DNA of 34,724 nucleotides from Nitrososphaeraceae archaeon (GCA_016782225.1 JADDOW010000071.1:7119-41842); one strand, 5' to 3'; positions 23,714 through 33,204 are shown, counted from the stretch's first letter. Notes: generated from the letters alone by a model not told the origin. Made by a program: numbers and translations.

Positions 23714-23833
23714 CGGGGAGTTGATTTGAACTTACGGCTGGCCGTTTTATCAAAGCACAGAAACCGCTCTGCGGGTTATGAGCCCGCCGGGATAACCTAG
23801 CCCCCTATTAAGGTCTGGCTTCCCCACCCCGCT
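23711..23833 (-). tRNA. Initiator tRNA-Met(CAT) with two non-canonical introns
   Basis: The acceptor stem AGCGGGG/CCCCGCT has the A1-U72 pair, and the anticodon stem GCGGG/CCCGC gives three consecutive G-C pairs next to the loop CT-CAT-AA. Both are initiator hallmarks. The anticodon is at 23778-23780. Neither intron is at 37/38. An 18-base insertion (about 23797-23814) splits the D loop between G18 and G19: exon AGCC pairs with intron GGCT, with bulges AGA and AGG. A 30-base insertion (about 23732-23761) splits the 5' strand of the T stem after position 52. Removing both leaves 75 bases with D stem GGGA/TCCC and T stem GGTTG/CAACT. The second intron's exact edges are tentative. Confidence 0.88.
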
Positions 23834-23945
23834 AATTAATAGTTGTAATATCGGGATTATATATATGATGACACATTTTCAATTTTAAAAAACAACATAA
23901 AAAAAATTGCGGCAGTTATAAGCAAATGAGAAGAGATATTTTAGA

Positions 23946-24063
23946 TGCGGGAGATGGGATTTGAACCCATGAACCCCTAAGAGATGAGGTATCCCAATCG
24001 TCCTGGTTTCTGAGCTTCATGTATTTATATCTCACGCCTTTGACCAGGCTTGGCAACTCCCGC
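23946..24063 (-). tRNA. tRNA-Leu(CAG) with two introns in the anticodon arm
   Basis: The acceptor stem is GCGGGAG/CTCCCGC, D stem GCC/GGC and T stem ATGGG/CCCAT with loop TTCAAAT. A 14-base variable arm marks a type II tRNA. The anticodon CAG is at 24010-24012 in the loop CTCAGAA. A perfect anticodon stem TGAGG/CCTCA is formed only if two insertions are removed: 15 bases (about 24016-24030) between positions 30 and 31, and 18 bases (about 23991-24008) at the canonical 37/38 site. The mature form is 85 bases. The first intron's bulge-helix-bulge is not obvious, so its excision is inferred from the pairing. Confidence 0.85.
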
Positions 24064-24484
24064 ATAAAAGAATTTTCAGAAAACCACATATATATATCAA
24101 TAAAACCCCCTAAGTTAACCATTTTAAAAAGTCAAATGTAACTTTATTTATGTGACATTATGAGAGAAACAAATCATTCTTACAGGTAATACCTATTGCT
24201 TATCAAAGCAATACTTTAGAGCATGTGTATCTCAAATTTGGTTCTTTTACAATACAGTAAAGATAGTTAATATTAGACAACAATAAGAAGGATACAGTAC
24301 AATTTGATAGCCAATCATTGTATCACCAAATAAGGTTTATAAAACAGCCTAATCATGTAATAAGGTGACTCTGTTGCCATAGCCATACAAATAACTATTC
24401 ATAAGTCAAAACTTAATTTAGTTATGGGATATTATAAAATAATAGGTTTTCAGGAATTAAAAAATTATAGACATAAATTAAAGT
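24064..24484. other. Non-coding stretch between tRNA-Leu and the ABC ATPase
   Basis: About 420 AT-rich bases hold no convincing reading frame. The only notable element is a 20-base sequence at 24367-24386 that also occurs inside the ABC ATPase gene. It may be debris from a duplication or a small RNA. Confidence 0.5.
24367..24386 (+). repeat. 20-bp copy of an ABC ATPase gene segment in intergenic DNA
   Basis: The sequence gactctgttgccatagccat is identical at 24939-24958, where its complement encodes the MAMATES stretch just before Walker B of the ABC ATPase. Flanking bases are only loosely similar. Confidence 0.8.
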
Positions 24485-25402
24485 TTATTTTCCACCCAAC
24501 AGGTTTACAAATATATCATCCAAAGTTATTGGAGATACAGCAAATGATAAATTAGTGTTCATTGCCAATTTGGATATTTCCTGTAAATTAGTTTCGAATG
24601 TAAATAACCGAATGGAGTCTGAACTTATATTAATTATTTTCCCAAAAGAAGAAAAAAGGTCTTTGATACCAGTGTTATTGTATTTGCTTGACTCATGGAT
24701 ATCCACCCGTATTTGATAATTTAATGTATTTCGTAAATCAGTCATATTACCTTTTGATATAACTTTACCCTTATCTAAAATAAAAATAGAATCAGATAAT
24801 AATTCTGCTTCATCCATATAGTGAGTGGTCAAAACTATGGTTCTGTCCTTATTTTTCCAATCTTTAATAATAGACCAAACCTGCCGTCTAGAAACCGGAT
24901 CTAAACCAATTGTAGGTTCATCTAGAAATAATAAACGGGACTCTGTTGCCATAGCCATGCCAACTAAAATTTTCTGTTTCATGCCACCCGACAGATTCAA
25001 AACAGGGATATCTTTTGCAGAGTATAGGTCTAATCGGTTTAAGATGTCAGATGTTTTTCTCGTTGCAGAACTATTGCTTTCCCCTCTTATCTTTAACCAA
25101 TTATAGATGTGATCCCAGGGTGTTAATGCACGTAATGGCCTCCCTTCCTGTGGAACAATTGAAATTATTTTACGTATTTTCTCTGGTGAGGACACAACAT
25201 CATCACCAAACACCAATATTTTGCCAGATGATGGCAATAATTGAGTAGAACAAATACGAACAAAGGTAGTTTTTCCAGCGCCATTTCTTCCCAAAATTGT
25301 AGATATCTTGCCACGCTCAATTTTTAATGAAACGTCATCCAGGGCCTTTTTGTTTGAGCCTTTGTAGAGTTTACTTACATTTAAGGATTCTATAGCAAAC
25401 AT
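24485..25402 (-). CDS. ABC transporter ATP-binding protein (DrrA/CcmA-like), permease not adjacent
   Basis: The 305-residue ATPase has Walker A GRNGAGKTT at 38-46, a Q-loop VPQEG around 83-87, the signature LSGGM at 137-141, Walker B RLLFLDEPT at 156-164 and the H-loop histidine H194 (LTTHYMDEAE). The C-terminal 90-residue extension is typical of the DrrA/ABC-2 export group. Such ATPases usually have an ABC-2 permease next door, but none is visible: the 3' side is non-coding and the 5' side is dnaJ, 34 bases away. It may be co-transcribed with the chaperone operon. The substrate is unknown. Confidence 0.9.
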   Translation of the reverse strand: MFAIESLNVSKLYKGSNKKALDDVSLKIERGKISTILGRNGAGKTTFVRICSTQLLPSSGKILVFGDDVVSSPEKIRKIISIVPQEGRPLRALTPWDHIYNWLKIRGESNSSATRKTSDILNRLDLYSAKDIPVLNLSGGMKQKILVGMAMATESRLLFLDEPTIGLDPVSRRQVWSIIKDWKNKDRTIVLTTHYMDEAELLSDSIFILDKGKVISKGNMTDLRNTLNYQIRVDIHESSKYNNTGIKDLFSSFGKIINISSDSIRLFTFETNLQEISKLAMNTNLSFAVSPITLDDIFVNLLGGK

Positions 25403-25436
25403 AATGCCTTATTTACAATATCAAAAAATTCTACAT

Positions 25437-26561
25437 TCATTTTTTAAATTCTTTTGCTAAATCTTTAAGTAGATTTTTCTGTTTATCATTGATCTTATCA
25501 GGCAATTTGACCTCGACTTTAACATATTGGTCCCCCCTTCCATATCTTCCATACCTTGGCAAACCCTTACCCTTAATTTTGAAAACGGAGTTGGCTTTTG
25601 TGCATGAAGGTATCTTTAATTTTTCCGTTCCATCCAAAGTTGGAACTCGTGCTTCTATACCCAATATCATGTCAGTGAAAAAAACCTCATAATTGCATAT
25701 TAAATCACCTTCATCCATCACTTTAAAAAGATTGTGAGGTAAAACATGAATACGTATTAAAAGATCACCGTTTACACCGCTCTGTACGTGTTCTCCCTTT
25801 CCTGATAGCCTTAATGTTGTACCGTCTTCTATGCCAGATGGAATATCGATATCAACAGTATTTGTTTTGTTAATTTTTCCGTTTCCTTTACAAGTATGAC
25901 ATGGTTTTTCTATTATTTTACCTTCACCGTGACACGTATTACAAGTTTCAAGAGAAATAAAGGTAGAAAACTGATTTTGATTATAAACTCTTCTTGTTTG
26001 TCCTTGTCCGTTACATGTTACACATTTTTTGGCAGAGGTACCAGGAGCGGCGCCTGAACCTGAACAGGTAGAGCAGTTTTCGATTGACGGAATCTGGATT
26101 TCCTGCTTATGTCCTTTTAAAACATCCTCCAAGGTCATATCAACTTCATACAGAAGGTCCCTTCCCCTAATTCGCCTGTCATTATTTCTTGAACTGAATC
26201 CGAAAGGATCGTTACGATTTCTGCCTGCGCCGCCCATTCGGCCAAAAATCTGTTCAAAAATATCGCCTACACCACCGAAACCCATATCCTTGAAAATTTC
26301 AGCAAAGTTATCCTCAGAGCCCCTGAATACTTCCTCTGTTCCGACATGACCATAAGTATCATAGCGTTTACGTTTCTCTTGATCAGACAAAACAGCATAT
26401 GCTTCAGAAATTTCTTTAAATTTTTCTTCCGCTTCTGATGATTTATTACGATCAGGATGATATTTTAGAGCTAGTTTTCGGTAAGCGGACTTTATTTCGT
26501 CTTTAGATGCGTTTCTTGATACACTTAATACTTCATAATAATCTCTTTTAGTTGCCATCAC
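25437..26561 (-). CDS. dnaJ: Chaperone DnaJ (type I Hsp40)
   Basis: The 374-residue co-chaperone has a J domain with HPD at residues 35-37, a Gly/Phe-rich linker (about 94-125) and four CxxCxGxG zinc repeats starting at C163, C180, C207 and C221. A C-terminal substrate-binding region follows, so it is a complete type I DnaJ. It stimulates DnaK ATPase and delivers clients. It follows dnaK by 37 bases in the grpE-dnaK-dnaJ order. The start is ATG 26561 or 26558. Confidence 0.97.
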   Translation of the reverse strand: MMATKRDYYEVLSVSRNASKDEIKSAYRKLALKYHPDRNKSSEAEEKFKEISEAYAVLSDQEKRKRYDTYGHVGTEEVFRGSEDNFAEIFKDMGFGGVGDIFEQIFGRMGGAGRNRNDPFGFSSRNNDRRIRGRDLLYEVDMTLEDVLKGHKQEIQIPSIENCSTCSGSGAAPGTSAKKCVTCNGQGQTRRVYNQNQFSTFISLETCNTCHGEGKIIEKPCHTCKGNGKINKTNTVDIDIPSGIEDGTTLRLSGKGEHVQSGVNGDLLIRIHVLPHNLFKVMDEGDLICNYEVFFTDMILGIEARVPTLDGTEKLKIPSCTKANSVFKIKGKGLPRYGRYGRGDQYVKVEVKLPDKINDKQKNLLKDLAKEFKK

Positions 26562-26598
26562 AAATCATAAAAATAAGTAGAGTGGGAATTGCATTATA

Positions 26599-28488
26599 TC
26601 AGGTATTTATGCCTGGATTGGGTGCGCTGGGGCTGGATTGTGTTGGTTCTCTAGTACTTTGGTTAGGGTCGCTTTCGTTTGGAGGAACATTACCACTAGT
26701 ATCACCTGAGCCTGTAGGAGAATTTGCAGCAGCAGCAGCTTGATATGCAGCAACACTAATTTCACTAAGTGCGTTCTTTAGGTCAGTTACCTTTGATTTC
26801 ATAGTATCAACATTGTTAGTTGAAATAGCCTCCCTTAATTCATTAATGAGTTTAGTCACTTTATCTTTTTGATCTGGTGTGACTTTATCTTTCAGGTCTT
26901 GATTAATCAGTTTTTCTGCAGAATATATTAAATTATCAGATTCGTTTTTCACCTGTGCTTCCTCTATCTTCTTTTTATCAATTTCAGCAAACTCCTCAGA
27001 CTCTTTTTTCAATTTTTCTATTTCCTCCTTGGATAATTTTGTACTTGCAGAGATAGTAATTTTAGCTTCTTTAGAGGTTGCCAAATCCTTTGCGGTTACG
27101 TTTAAAATTCCATTGGTATCTATATCAAATGTAACCTCAATCTGTGGAACACCTCGAGGTGCAGGTGGTATGCCAGATAAATTAAACATACCTAGAGAAA
27201 CACAGTCTGAAGCCATAGATCTTTCTCCTTGGACTACATGAATGGTTACCGCGGTTTGATAATCAGCAGCGGTTGTGAATACCTTGCTTTTTTTGGTGGG
27301 AATGGTAGTATTACGTTCAATTAAAGCCTCTTTGAGCCCTCCCATAACCTCTACTCCAAGAGTTAGTGGAGTCACATCCACCAATAAAATATCTGTTGTC
27401 ACCTCACCAGAAATGATTGCCCCCTGTATCGCTGCGCCCAACGCTACTGCTTCCATTGGATCAACACCGCCTTCAGGTTCTTTATTCATTACAGAGGATA
27501 CAAATTGTTTAACTAATGGCATTCTGGTGGGTCCTCCTACCAAAATTATTTTATCGATATCAGTGGTATTTAGTTTGGCATCTTTTAAGGACTGTAACAT
27601 GGGGTTTCTGCATCTTTCAACAATAGGTCTCATCATTTCTTCCAATTTTGCACGGGTCAACGTTAATATGAAATTTTTCGGTCCAGAGGAGGCATCATAA
27701 GCCAAGAATGGCAAGTTTATATCAGTAGTAACAATATTAGAAAGCTCGATTTTTGCTTTTTCAGCAGCTTCACGAACTCTCATCATGGCGGCTTTATCGT
27801 TTTTTATATCCAGACCAGACTGTTTTTTAAATTCGTTGACAAGATAATCTATTAAAACATTATCCATATCGGTACCTCCTAATTGGGTATCCCCAGAAGT
27901 GCTTTTTACCTCAAATACACCTCCACCCATTTCCATAATGGTAACATCCAAAGTTCCACCCCCAAGATCAAATACCATTATTTTAAGGTCTTTTTGGACC
28001 TTGTCTAATCCAAAAGCAAGAGATGCAGCAGTAGGTTCATTGATTATTCTTACCACTTCTAAACCAGCAATCTGGCCAGCATCTTTTGTTGCTTGACGTT
28101 GATTGTCGTTGAAATAAGCAGGAGCAGTAATAACAGCTTTATCAACAGTATCACCAAGAAATGCCTCAGCATCCCTTTTAATTTTTTGTAGAATAAATGA
28201 TGAAATCTGTTGTGGGGTATACTCTTTTCCAAATACCCTAAATTTATAATCAGTACCCATCTTTCTTTTGGCAGCCATAATTGTACCTTCAGGATTAGAG
28301 AGCATTTGGCGTCTTGCCGGTTCACCAACCATTAATTGGCCGTCTTTTGAAAAAGCAACCACTGATGGAAATGATTTTCCTCCAATTGAAGTGCCTTCAG
28401 CAGCTTGGATTATTACAGGTTTTCCACCAACCAAGGTTGCTGCGGCAGAGTTGCTAGTTCCAAGATCAATTCCTATTATTTTTCCCAT
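26599..28488 (-). CDS. dnaK: Chaperone DnaK (Hsp70)
   Basis: The 629-residue Hsp70 has the phosphate-binding start [14 protein letters not shown], the [15 protein letters not shown] and [14 protein letters not shown] motifs of the nucleotide-binding domain, and the VTPLTLGVE linker region. A substrate-binding domain follows, and then a tail of about 50 residues rich in Ala, Asn, Pro, Ser and Thr. The tail lacks the EEVD-type end, as expected for prokaryotic proteins. The ATG at 28488 follows the grpE stop codon with no gap. Archaeal mesophiles acquired this system from bacteria, and its presence fits a mesophilic Thaumarchaeote. Confidence 0.98.
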   Translation of the reverse strand: MGKIIGIDLGTSNSAAATLVGGKPVIIQAAEGTSIGGKSFPSVVAFSKDGQLMVGEPARRQMLSNPEGTIMAAKRKMGTDYKFRVFGKEYTPQQISSFILQKIKRDAEAFLGDTVDKAVITAPAYFNDNQRQATKDAGQIAGLEVVRIINEPTAASLAFGLDKVQKDLKIMVFDLGGGTLDVTIMEMGGGVFEVKSTSGDTQLGGTDMDNVLIDYLVNEFKKQSGLDIKNDKAAMMRVREAAEKAKIELSNIVTTDINLPFLAYDASSGPKNFILTLTRAKLEEMMRPIVERCRNPMLQSLKDAKLNTTDIDKIILVGGPTRMPLVKQFVSSVMNKEPEGGVDPMEAVALGAAIQGAIISGEVTTDILLVDVTPLTLGVEVMGGLKEALIERNTTIPTKKSKVFTTAADYQTAVTIHVVQGERSMASDCVSLGMFNLSGIPPAPRGVPQIEVTFDIDTNGILNVTAKDLATSKEAKITISASTKLSKEEIEKLKKESEEFAEIDKKKIEEAQVKNESDNLIYSAEKLINQDLKDKVTPDQKDKVTKLINELREAISTNNVDTMKSKVTDLKNALSEISVAAYQAAAAANSPTGSGDTSGNVPPNESDPNQSTREPTQSSPSAPNPGINT

Positions 28489-29151
28489 TTAAATTTCATC
28501 TCCTTGTCTATTATTATTATTATCGATATTTTTAACTATCTTTTTTGAAACTTCAACTAAACTTGGACGTAGAACTCGATCATTTAACAAATACCCCTTT
28601 CGAATCTCTTTTGTGACAATGTTTTCCTGTACACCATCACTATCGTCATTATATGAAAATCCTACAATTTCATGAAGATTAGGATCGAATGAGTTATTCA
28701 ATGAATCTATTTCCTTAATACCCTCTTTTTCTAGAAAGATGTTGATATTTTTCAAAATACTTTCCAATCCCTCAAGGATTGCATTATCAATTTTCTTTTG
28801 TTTTATTGTATCTATAGCGCGCATAAAGTCTTCCCGCATATTGACAACAACAGATAATACATCGGCTTTAATGGACAGTATTTTTAAAGAGTTTTGTTTT
28901 TCTACATTCTTTCGATAATTGTCAAAATCGGCCAAACCATATTTTAATTTGTTAAACGTATCGTTATATAGGCTACGATAATGTTCTAATTCATTTTTAG
29001 TATTCTTCAGCTCATTTTTAGTATTCTTCAGCTCATCCAAGATATTTTCATCAGAAATATCATTGTTTATTGATGGTGATGGTGATGGCGATTCAGAGTC
29101 CTCATAGTTATTTTCTGACAGAGAACAATCACTATCTTTTTCTTTGTCCAT
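28489..29151 (-). CDS. grpE: Nucleotide exchange factor GrpE
   Basis: The 220-residue protein has an acidic, Ser/Pro-rich N-terminus, a long helix (LKNTKNELEHYRSLYNDTFNKLKYGLADFDNYRKN) and the C-terminal beta domain with FDPNLHEIVGF and EIRKGYLLNDRVLRPSLVEV. It opens DnaK's nucleotide pocket. It is the first gene of the operon, and its stop codon directly abuts the dnaK start. Two identical 21-bp units (28991-29032) duplicate the NELKNTK heptad of the helix. No CIRCE or other known heat-shock operator was seen upstream. Confidence 0.96.
   Translation of the reverse strand: MDKEKDSDCSLSENNYEDSESPSPSPSINNDISDENILDELKNTKNELKNTKNELEHYRSLYNDTFNKLKYGLADFDNYRKNVEKQNSLKILSIKADVLSVVVNMREDFMRAIDTIKQKKIDNAILEGLESILKNINIFLEKEGIKEIDSLNNSFDPNLHEIVGFSYNDDSDGVQENIVTKEIRKGYLLNDRVLRPSLVEVSKKIVKNIDNNNNRQGDEI
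28991..29032. repeat. 21-bp perfect tandem duplication in grpE
   Basis: Two identical units (tcatttttagtattcttcag plus c) encode the same seven residues, so the GrpE helix gains exactly one heptad-length repeat and keeps its register. Confidence 0.9.
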
Positions 29152-29307
29152 AATATAAAACCATTAAAATCTAATAATTACATATCGATCCTAGGAAATA
29201 GTGTTGCTATAATATAATGTATGACTGCGTATAAAAACAACAACACAATTAAAAACTAAAGATAAAAAAAATTCATAAAATGCTTTATTTATGAATTTTC
29301 ATTCGAG

Positions 29308-29745
29308 CTATGCGTAATTACTTTTAATTGACGATCTTGCACCACAAGCTTCACAAATCATAAATCCCAATTTTTTAATTTTTTCTGTCCTGGTGTCAGG
29401 GCTTCCGCAAACAGGGCATATAACATAATCCTTTACATATCTATCAATTAATCCACCAAAAGAAGATATAGGTTTTCTGCCTAAAAAGATGATTCTCTCA
29501 CCAGCTATATAGCCTGCAGAGGCCAACTCCTTATTCAGATACAATAATAGTTTTTCAGGATCTCTCCTCAACGCTTTTGGAAAATCCATAAAATTTCTAA
29601 AAATAGTTCTCTGACCGACCCACATGATTTTTGGGGTTGGAACCTCAAGTCTAGCTACCTCTTTTTTTACCACATTACCCAATTTATTTTGTAATCGATC
29701 TAACAAAGACTCATAATCAGATTTAGCCTGATTGGACACATTCAT
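29308..29745 (-). CDS. Translation initiation factor aIF2 subunit beta
   Basis: The 145-residue protein is a complete aIF2 beta. It has an N-terminal helix that binds the gamma subunit, the core TIFRNFMDFPKALRRDPEKLLLYLNKELASAG with the typical LRRDP motif, the RKPISSFGGLIDRYV segment and a zinc ribbon with C110, C113, C131 and C134 (CPVCGSPDT, CEACGA). It forms the ternary complex with initiator tRNA-Met and GTP. It lies downstream of an unknown gene and mcm on the same strand. Confidence 0.96.
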   Translation of the reverse strand: MNVSNQAKSDYESLLDRLQNKLGNVVKKEVARLEVPTPKIMWVGQRTIFRNFMDFPKALRRDPEKLLLYLNKELASAGYIAGERIIFLGRKPISSFGGLIDRYVKDYVICPVCGSPDTRTEKIKKLGFMICEACGARSSIKSNYA

Positions 29746-29824
29746 TACTACACTTCACCAATTAATTTATGTTGTGGATACACTATATAGATTATAAATG
29801 ACAAATGAAAAGATCCCAAGGCAG

Positions 29825-30415
29825 CTAATTACTGCTGCTAATCCACTCCAAAAACGGAGACAAAGTATTGAACGGCAACATTTCAGGCTTTTCACAATTA
29901 TAACTTAACATAACCATCCTATCCAGCAAAAGATTATGCAGTTTTTTATCTATTTGATTGTTTTTTAAGGGATCAAAAATTTCAAAAAAACATTTTTGAT
30001 CATAATATGCCATGTGCTGAGAATAGCATGATATAAGAATTGAGGGATCACGAGTAATTCTTTTATTGATTTCATACTCATCAAACGAGGCATTATCTTG
30101 AAACTCCACATAAATTTGTAAAACTCTTCTTTGATAATTTTCTTTAATTAATTCAATATTTGATTTTGTAATTTTTTTAGAAAGAAGAATTTCTCGCTTT
30201 ATTTGATCAATTGATCTTCTCGCAAGATCTTTGACTGAAATAATATCCAGGTTTGATTTAATACCGAGTTTTTTTCCAAATAAAAAAAATATTCCTACAA
30301 TCTCATCCCTATTAACAAATGGAAAATCTATATCGCCTTCAAGAAATTTAGAAACTCTTTTGTAAACATCAGAAGGTAAAAACATTCCCATGTATGAGTC
30401 AGATATAATATTCAT
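29825..30415 (-). CDS. Unknown protein between mcm and aIF2 beta
   Basis: I do not recognise this 196-residue protein. It is predicted soluble and mainly helical, with many charged residues and no metal motif or nucleotide loop. The middle has a long amphipathic stretch (LARRSIDQIKREILLSKKITKSNIELIKENYQRR, about 64-97). Its setting, downstream of Gins23 and MCM and upstream of aIF2 beta on one strand, suggests a role in replication or translation, but that is only context. Gaps of about 100 and 80 bases on either side allow its own promoter. Confidence 0.65.
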   Translation of the reverse strand: MNIISDSYMGMFLPSDVYKRVSKFLEGDIDFPFVNRDEIVGIFFLFGKKLGIKSNLDIISVKDLARRSIDQIKREILLSKKITKSNIELIKENYQRRVLQIYVEFQDNASFDEYEINKRITRDPSILISCYSQHMAYYDQKCFFEIFDPLKNNQIDKKLHNLLLDRMVMLSYNCEKPEMLPFNTLSPFLEWISSSN

Positions 30416-30518
30416 ATGGATAAGACAATAAAATAATATTTCAAGGTTTAATCACGATTTTAGTTTGTTTGATTCAACTAATTGAGTTAAATATAGATAA
30501 ACTCGCCTGTTTCTCCAC

Positions 30519-32648
30519 CTATGCTTTTGAGTAAAATCCAGGTTTTCTTTCATAGATTTGACCATCATTCATTGCCTTTTTTATAAAAGATCTCGCATCA
30601 GATTCTGTAAATTTGCCCGTTTTTCCAAGCTCTAAAATAAATATGTTCTCTTCAACATCATTTTTGTCCTCCCCAGACAAGCTTGAAAATATCTCCATGA
30701 AAAGTTTTAATCTGGATATCTCACTGAAAGGTTTCCCATGTAAAACGCCTAAATCAACTTTCCCTGTATTAACGTCAACACCTGCAGTCTCCAACATTCT
30801 TTGGACAAGAAAGATAGATCTTTCTGCATCCTCTTTTTCGACTTTATCCTTTAGCAATAATCGCGCTCGGGCAGTTGAAAGTCTAACCAATCCCTCTAGT
30901 TGTCTAGGTGTCACAGTGATCATACTATCAGAATCAACATTTCTCATGGTCATATAATAATCGCGGATAAGTGTAATTGCTTCACGAGTCAATTCAGGTT
31001 CAGCCAGCTGTTTAGCAAAGGCCAAATACTTGCTGAAAAAATCTATATTAATTGCAGCTTGGGATGTCCTTTGAGCATCTTTATGGATTTCCAAAATATG
31101 ATTGGCTATTCTGCTGTCCTTGTCTTTTTCCGGAAGATCTCGTATTACATATACGATATCAAACCTAGTTAAAAGTGGAATGGGAAGATTTACGTTTTCA
31201 GTGATATTTTTATAAGGGTCATATTTTCCATACATAGGATTTGCTGCAGACAGTATTGATGTCCTTGCATTTAATGTAGCTACAATACCACCTTTGGCAA
31301 CGGAACAAGTTTGCTGTTCCATGACCTCATGTAACGCAGAACGATCTTCGGCTTTTATTTTATCAAATTCATCTATACAAACTAACCCCTGATCTCCCAA
31401 AACCACTGCGCCTGCTTCTAACATCATCATTCCAGATTTATCTTTTATAACTGCAGCAGTAAGCCCAGCGGCCGTGGAACCCCTACCGGATGTGTATAAA
31501 CCTCTAGGCGCGATTTTTGCAGCAAATTTAAGCATTTCAGATTTTGCCGTTCCAGGGTCCCCAACCAAAAGTATGTTAATATCACCTCGCCTTGTCGATC
31601 CATCGTCGAGTTTTTTGTTCACCGAACCTACAATTAAAAGCAATATAGATTCCTTAATGACCTCATGCCCATATACATGAGAAGCAAATGATGAAATTAA
31701 TTTTTCGTAAATATCGGGTTTTTTAGAAATTGCAAGTATTTGCCTTTCATCTTCGGCACTAATTGATATTCGCTCAACAGATCTTGTTTTCTTATCCCCA
31801 GCACGGCCACCAAGATATTCTATATTATTACCTTCCATCCTAAGTTTAAACAAAGAAGTTCTTATTTGAGAATTAGAGTTTCCAGAATTAAATGAAGACT
31901 CCTGATCAATTCGTATAATACCAGTTAGCATGATTCTGTCACCAGGCCTACACTGATCGACTAAATCACCCAAAATTGTGACCTCAATATAATGGGGGAG
32001 CTGTCCGGCGGGAAGGTCCTCAGGTAACTCTTGCAATCTAACCAACTGGAAATCAATAAACAAACTGTTTTCTATATCCATTTCCAGTTCTTTTTCAGAA
32101 CAATTGATACATCTCTGTGGTTTTTTCAATGACAATCCCTTTAGTTGGGACAGATTCACCTGATTGCAATTGAGACACCGATAGGCAATTTTTTTTCCGA
32201 ATGGTTTAACTTCAGAAGAACGTACTACCATACCAGAAACGCCTAATAACTTGTTTATTACATCTGCATTTATATCTCGCAATCCTTTTTGAACGGCATA
32301 ATTGCCTATTCTAACTCGTATGTGATCTTTGATATCTTCAGCGTAATCAGGATGGATTTCACCAAGTATAGAAACAACTGCCTCACTAAAAGCAGCAAGC
32401 ATTTCATCAGGTTCATGTGTAATATTTTTTGCAAGTAAAGGGTTAAAGCTGTCAAAATCGATATAATCTATAGTTACGGATGTAGATGAAGTTGCAATCA
32501 TATTGTTGATTTTATCAAAATATTTATAATTACCCCCACGATCCTTAAATGATCTCAAAAAAGATTCTAATTCATTCGATAAAGCAGACAGGGTTTGCTG
32601 TTGTTGCTCTTGAATGTTAGAGGAATTGTGAGAATTGTTATTACTCAA
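30519..32648 (-). CDS. mcm: Replicative helicase MCM
   Basis: The 709-residue protein is the archaeal MCM helicase, which unwinds DNA as a hexamer. The N-terminal domain carries a zinc site with C158, C161, C180 and C183. The AAA+ core has Walker A GDPGTAKS at 363-370, Walker B VCIDEF at 423-428, an LLTRFDIVYV arginine-finger region and PRQLEGLVRLSTARARL. A winged-helix-like C-terminus follows. The first 25 residues are Asn/Ser/Gln-rich and poorly ordered. The start is TTG at 32648, which overlaps the Gins23 stop by 8 bases, and no upstream alternative exists. Coupling with Gins23 fits the CMG-type complex. Confidence 0.97.
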   Translation of the reverse strand: MSNNNSHNSSNIQEQQQQTLSALSNELESFLRSFKDRGGNYKYFDKINNMIATSSTSVTIDYIDFDSFNPLLAKNITHEPDEMLAAFSEAVVSILGEIHPDYAEDIKDHIRVRIGNYAVQKGLRDINADVINKLLGVSGMVVRSSEVKPFGKKIAYRCLNCNQVNLSQLKGLSLKKPQRCINCSEKELEMDIENSLFIDFQLVRLQELPEDLPAGQLPHYIEVTILGDLVDQCRPGDRIMLTGIIRIDQESSFNSGNSNSQIRTSLFKLRMEGNNIEYLGGRAGDKKTRSVERISISAEDERQILAISKKPDIYEKLISSFASHVYGHEVIKESILLLIVGSVNKKLDDGSTRRGDINILLVGDPGTAKSEMLKFAAKIAPRGLYTSGRGSTAAGLTAAVIKDKSGMMMLEAGAVVLGDQGLVCIDEFDKIKAEDRSALHEVMEQQTCSVAKGGIVATLNARTSILSAANPMYGKYDPYKNITENVNLPIPLLTRFDIVYVIRDLPEKDKDSRIANHILEIHKDAQRTSQAAINIDFFSKYLAFAKQLAEPELTREAITLIRDYYMTMRNVDSDSMITVTPRQLEGLVRLSTARARLLLKDKVEKEDAERSIFLVQRMLETAGVDVNTGKVDLGVLHGKPFSEISRLKLFMEIFSSLSGEDKNDVEENIFILELGKTGKFTESDARSFIKKAMNDGQIYERKPGFYSKA

Positions 32649-33204
32649 GTTCTAACACCAATTTTTTAAAATCAAAAGCCTTTTCATAAAAAATTTCATA
32701 CAATGACTTTTCTTCTAAAGACAATTTTTCTTCTATTTCTGGAACTAAAGGAGAGGAAGCTGAAAGTTTTACTATTTTTTGTATTCTAGATACAATAAAT
32801 GGATTTAAAGATACAACTAATGATTCTCGCTCTTTTTCATCAATATTGCGAAGGTAGTCATTTACACGAACATAAAAATCAGGATCAATTGCCGAAAGTA
32901 CATGATTAGAAGAAATCCTTTCTCTGTTTAAAGCTCTTTTAATGTATGACAAATGATCCTCATCATGTATTTCTATTAATCCTCGTTCGCTTAAAATTCT
33001 AGAAATCCATCTTGGAACGGACGTCATGTCACCCTCTTTTGCATTAATAGATACAAAAGGGGGTATTGGAATTTCAACGTCCTTTAGGTAAATTACTCTT
33101 ACTTCTCTAAGCAAATAGTCTAAAGTAGAAAATATATAAAGAATTGAAATATCATCAAGATCATGGATTATGTTATTTGTATCAAAATTCAATAATGGCT
33201 TCAT
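32641..33204 (-). CDS. DNA replication factor GINS subunit (Gins23-like)
   Basis: The 187-residue protein has the small beta domain first (EIPIPPFVSINAKEGDMTSVPRWISRIL, about 45-72) and the helical domain after it. This is the B-A order of Psf2/Psf3-type subunits, so I assign Gins23 and not Gins51. It forms a tetramer that binds MCM and the GAN/Cdc45 nuclease. The gene overlaps the start of mcm by 8 bases. It has its own promoter-like AT-rich element at 33224-33237 and is divergent from rfcS across 105 bases. Confidence 0.85.
   Translation of the reverse strand: MKPLLNFDTNNIIHDLDDISILYIFSTLDYLLREVRVIYLKDVEIPIPPFVSINAKEGDMTSVPRWISRILSERGLIEIHDEDHLSYIKRALNRERISSNHVLSAIDPDFYVRVNDYLRNIDEKERESLVVSLNPFIVSRIQKIVKLSASSPLVPEIEEKLSLEEKSLYEIFYEKAFDFKKLVLELE

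Noticed and set aside
23916-24122. Minus-strand reading frame across tRNA-Leu
   Set aside because: The frame coincides with the tRNA and its introns and has no coding character outside them.
28059-28328. 89-residue minus-strand frame within dnaK
   Set aside because: It is an out-of-frame shadow of the well-conserved dnaK coding sequence.
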